Under the pieces are notes generated by a model. It worked only from the letters and a program-made list of their open reading frames with translations. It did not search any database and was not told the DNA's origin. A DNA stretch of 64,000 nucleotides, taken from the NCBI GenBank assembly GCA_902775485.1, contig CACYMJ010000004.1, positions 17,100 to 81,099 of the forward strand. The letters run 5' to 3'. This DNA comes from an uncultured Lachnospiraceae bacterium. GTDB taxonomy: Bacteria; Bacillota; Clostridia; Lachnospirales; Lachnospiraceae. Positions within the stretch are counted from its first letter, which is position 1, and every line of letters starts with the position of its first letter. Below, piece by piece: positions 63,859-64,000 of the stretch. Position numbers and translations under genes: made by a program.

Positions 63859-63887
63859 ATTTTATCATACTTTGTGACAATGCACAA
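63859..63887 (-). promoter_or_regulatory. Promoter of operon B, predicted leaderless
   Basis: TTGTGC (63887-63882), 17-nt spacer, TAAAAT (63864-63859) with extended -10 TGA on the minus strand. Exactly 7 nt (GACTTCT) separate it from the ATG at 63851. The 113 nt beyond it to the window edge hold no gene I can support. Confidence 0.6.
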
Positions 63888-64000
63888 AGCCACGTTCTTT
63901 TATGATAGCGTAAACTTATTGTTGGTTGGAAATAAAAAGAGATGTTCTGAGAATACAATGATTTCATTTATCTCCAACATTTTACTGTGGCAGGCCTGCG

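Noticed and set aside
63857-63967. A 36-codon frame on the minus strand with a GGAG site, ending just before the RsbW-like gene.
   Set aside because: Its composition is unremarkable, it crosses the predicted promoter, and I see no protein features. It slightly weakens the leaderless reading of the next gene but is not supported as a gene.

Overview
The window reads as a piece of a Gram-positive clostridial chromosome, most likely a motile member of the Lachnospiraceae. This rests on gene content rather than on any search: a DegV/DUF1836 pair, a DapL-type lysine pathway enzyme, a glnA-ANTAR gene pair, the pxpABC-Nramp cluster, a LacI-type sensor fused to GGDEF, and many large hybrid histidine kinases, all with clostridial Shine-Dalgarno sites and sigma70-type promoters. 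Nearly every gene lies on the minus strand; plus-strand genes are one tRNA-Leu, a MATE transporter, a DUF1836 regulator, and an SPFH protein with a small partner. No phage, IS element or CRISPR array was seen, and no gene-free stretch exceeds 300 bases.

Layout, left to right. 1-3.5 kb: a truncated SIMPL protein, an sce7726-type protein and a chemotaxis receptor. 3.6-8.5 kb: an operon for 5-oxoproline hydrolysis (pxpB, pxpC, pxpA) with an atypical Nramp transporter and a TauE/SafE transporter. 8.6 kb: tRNA-Leu. 8.7-14.7 kb: diguanylate cyclase, EAL phosphodiesterase and GH42 beta-galactosidase. 14.8-28.7 kb: a long co-directional run made of glmM, a left-handed beta-helix acyltransferase, nagB, glmS, purC, purB and the F-type ATP synthase, followed by a STAS gene with its own promoter. 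28.9-32.1 kb: glnA, ANTAR regulator, dapL. 32.1-40.8 kb: signalling operon A, ending in a metY gene. 40.9-47 kb: purA, a second metY with a leader peptide, an ECF S component, a NUDIX-PgeF fusion and MATE. 47-54.6 kb: DegV, DUF1836, a lipid kinase/patatin/esterase/sugar-sensing cyclase operon, and SPFH. 54.6-63.9 kb: signalling operon B, headed by an RsbW-like kinase and an acyltransferase.

The features that look new are these. (i) Two paralogous phosphorelay operons each hold a hybrid histidine kinase fused to a DegV (fatty-acid-binding) domain; each kinase pair shares a single HPt domain, carried by a different member of the pair in the two operons. (ii) The ATP synthase operon has no atpH gene; instead the alpha subunit carries a domain resembling the C-terminal half of delta at its N-terminus. 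(iii) Five genes appear leaderless, each with an extended -10 element exactly 7 nt before the ATG and no convincing Shine-Dalgarno. (iv) glmM is preceded in frame, with no stop codon, by a small helix-turn-helix domain, and the promoter contains an array of four copies of a 12-bp operator-like sequence. (v) glnA and purA have promoters placed upstream of an intrinsic terminator, suggesting attenuation, and the purA promoter is framed by a perfect 11-bp inverted repeat.

All functional statements come from reading motifs in the translated sequence; no database search was run.
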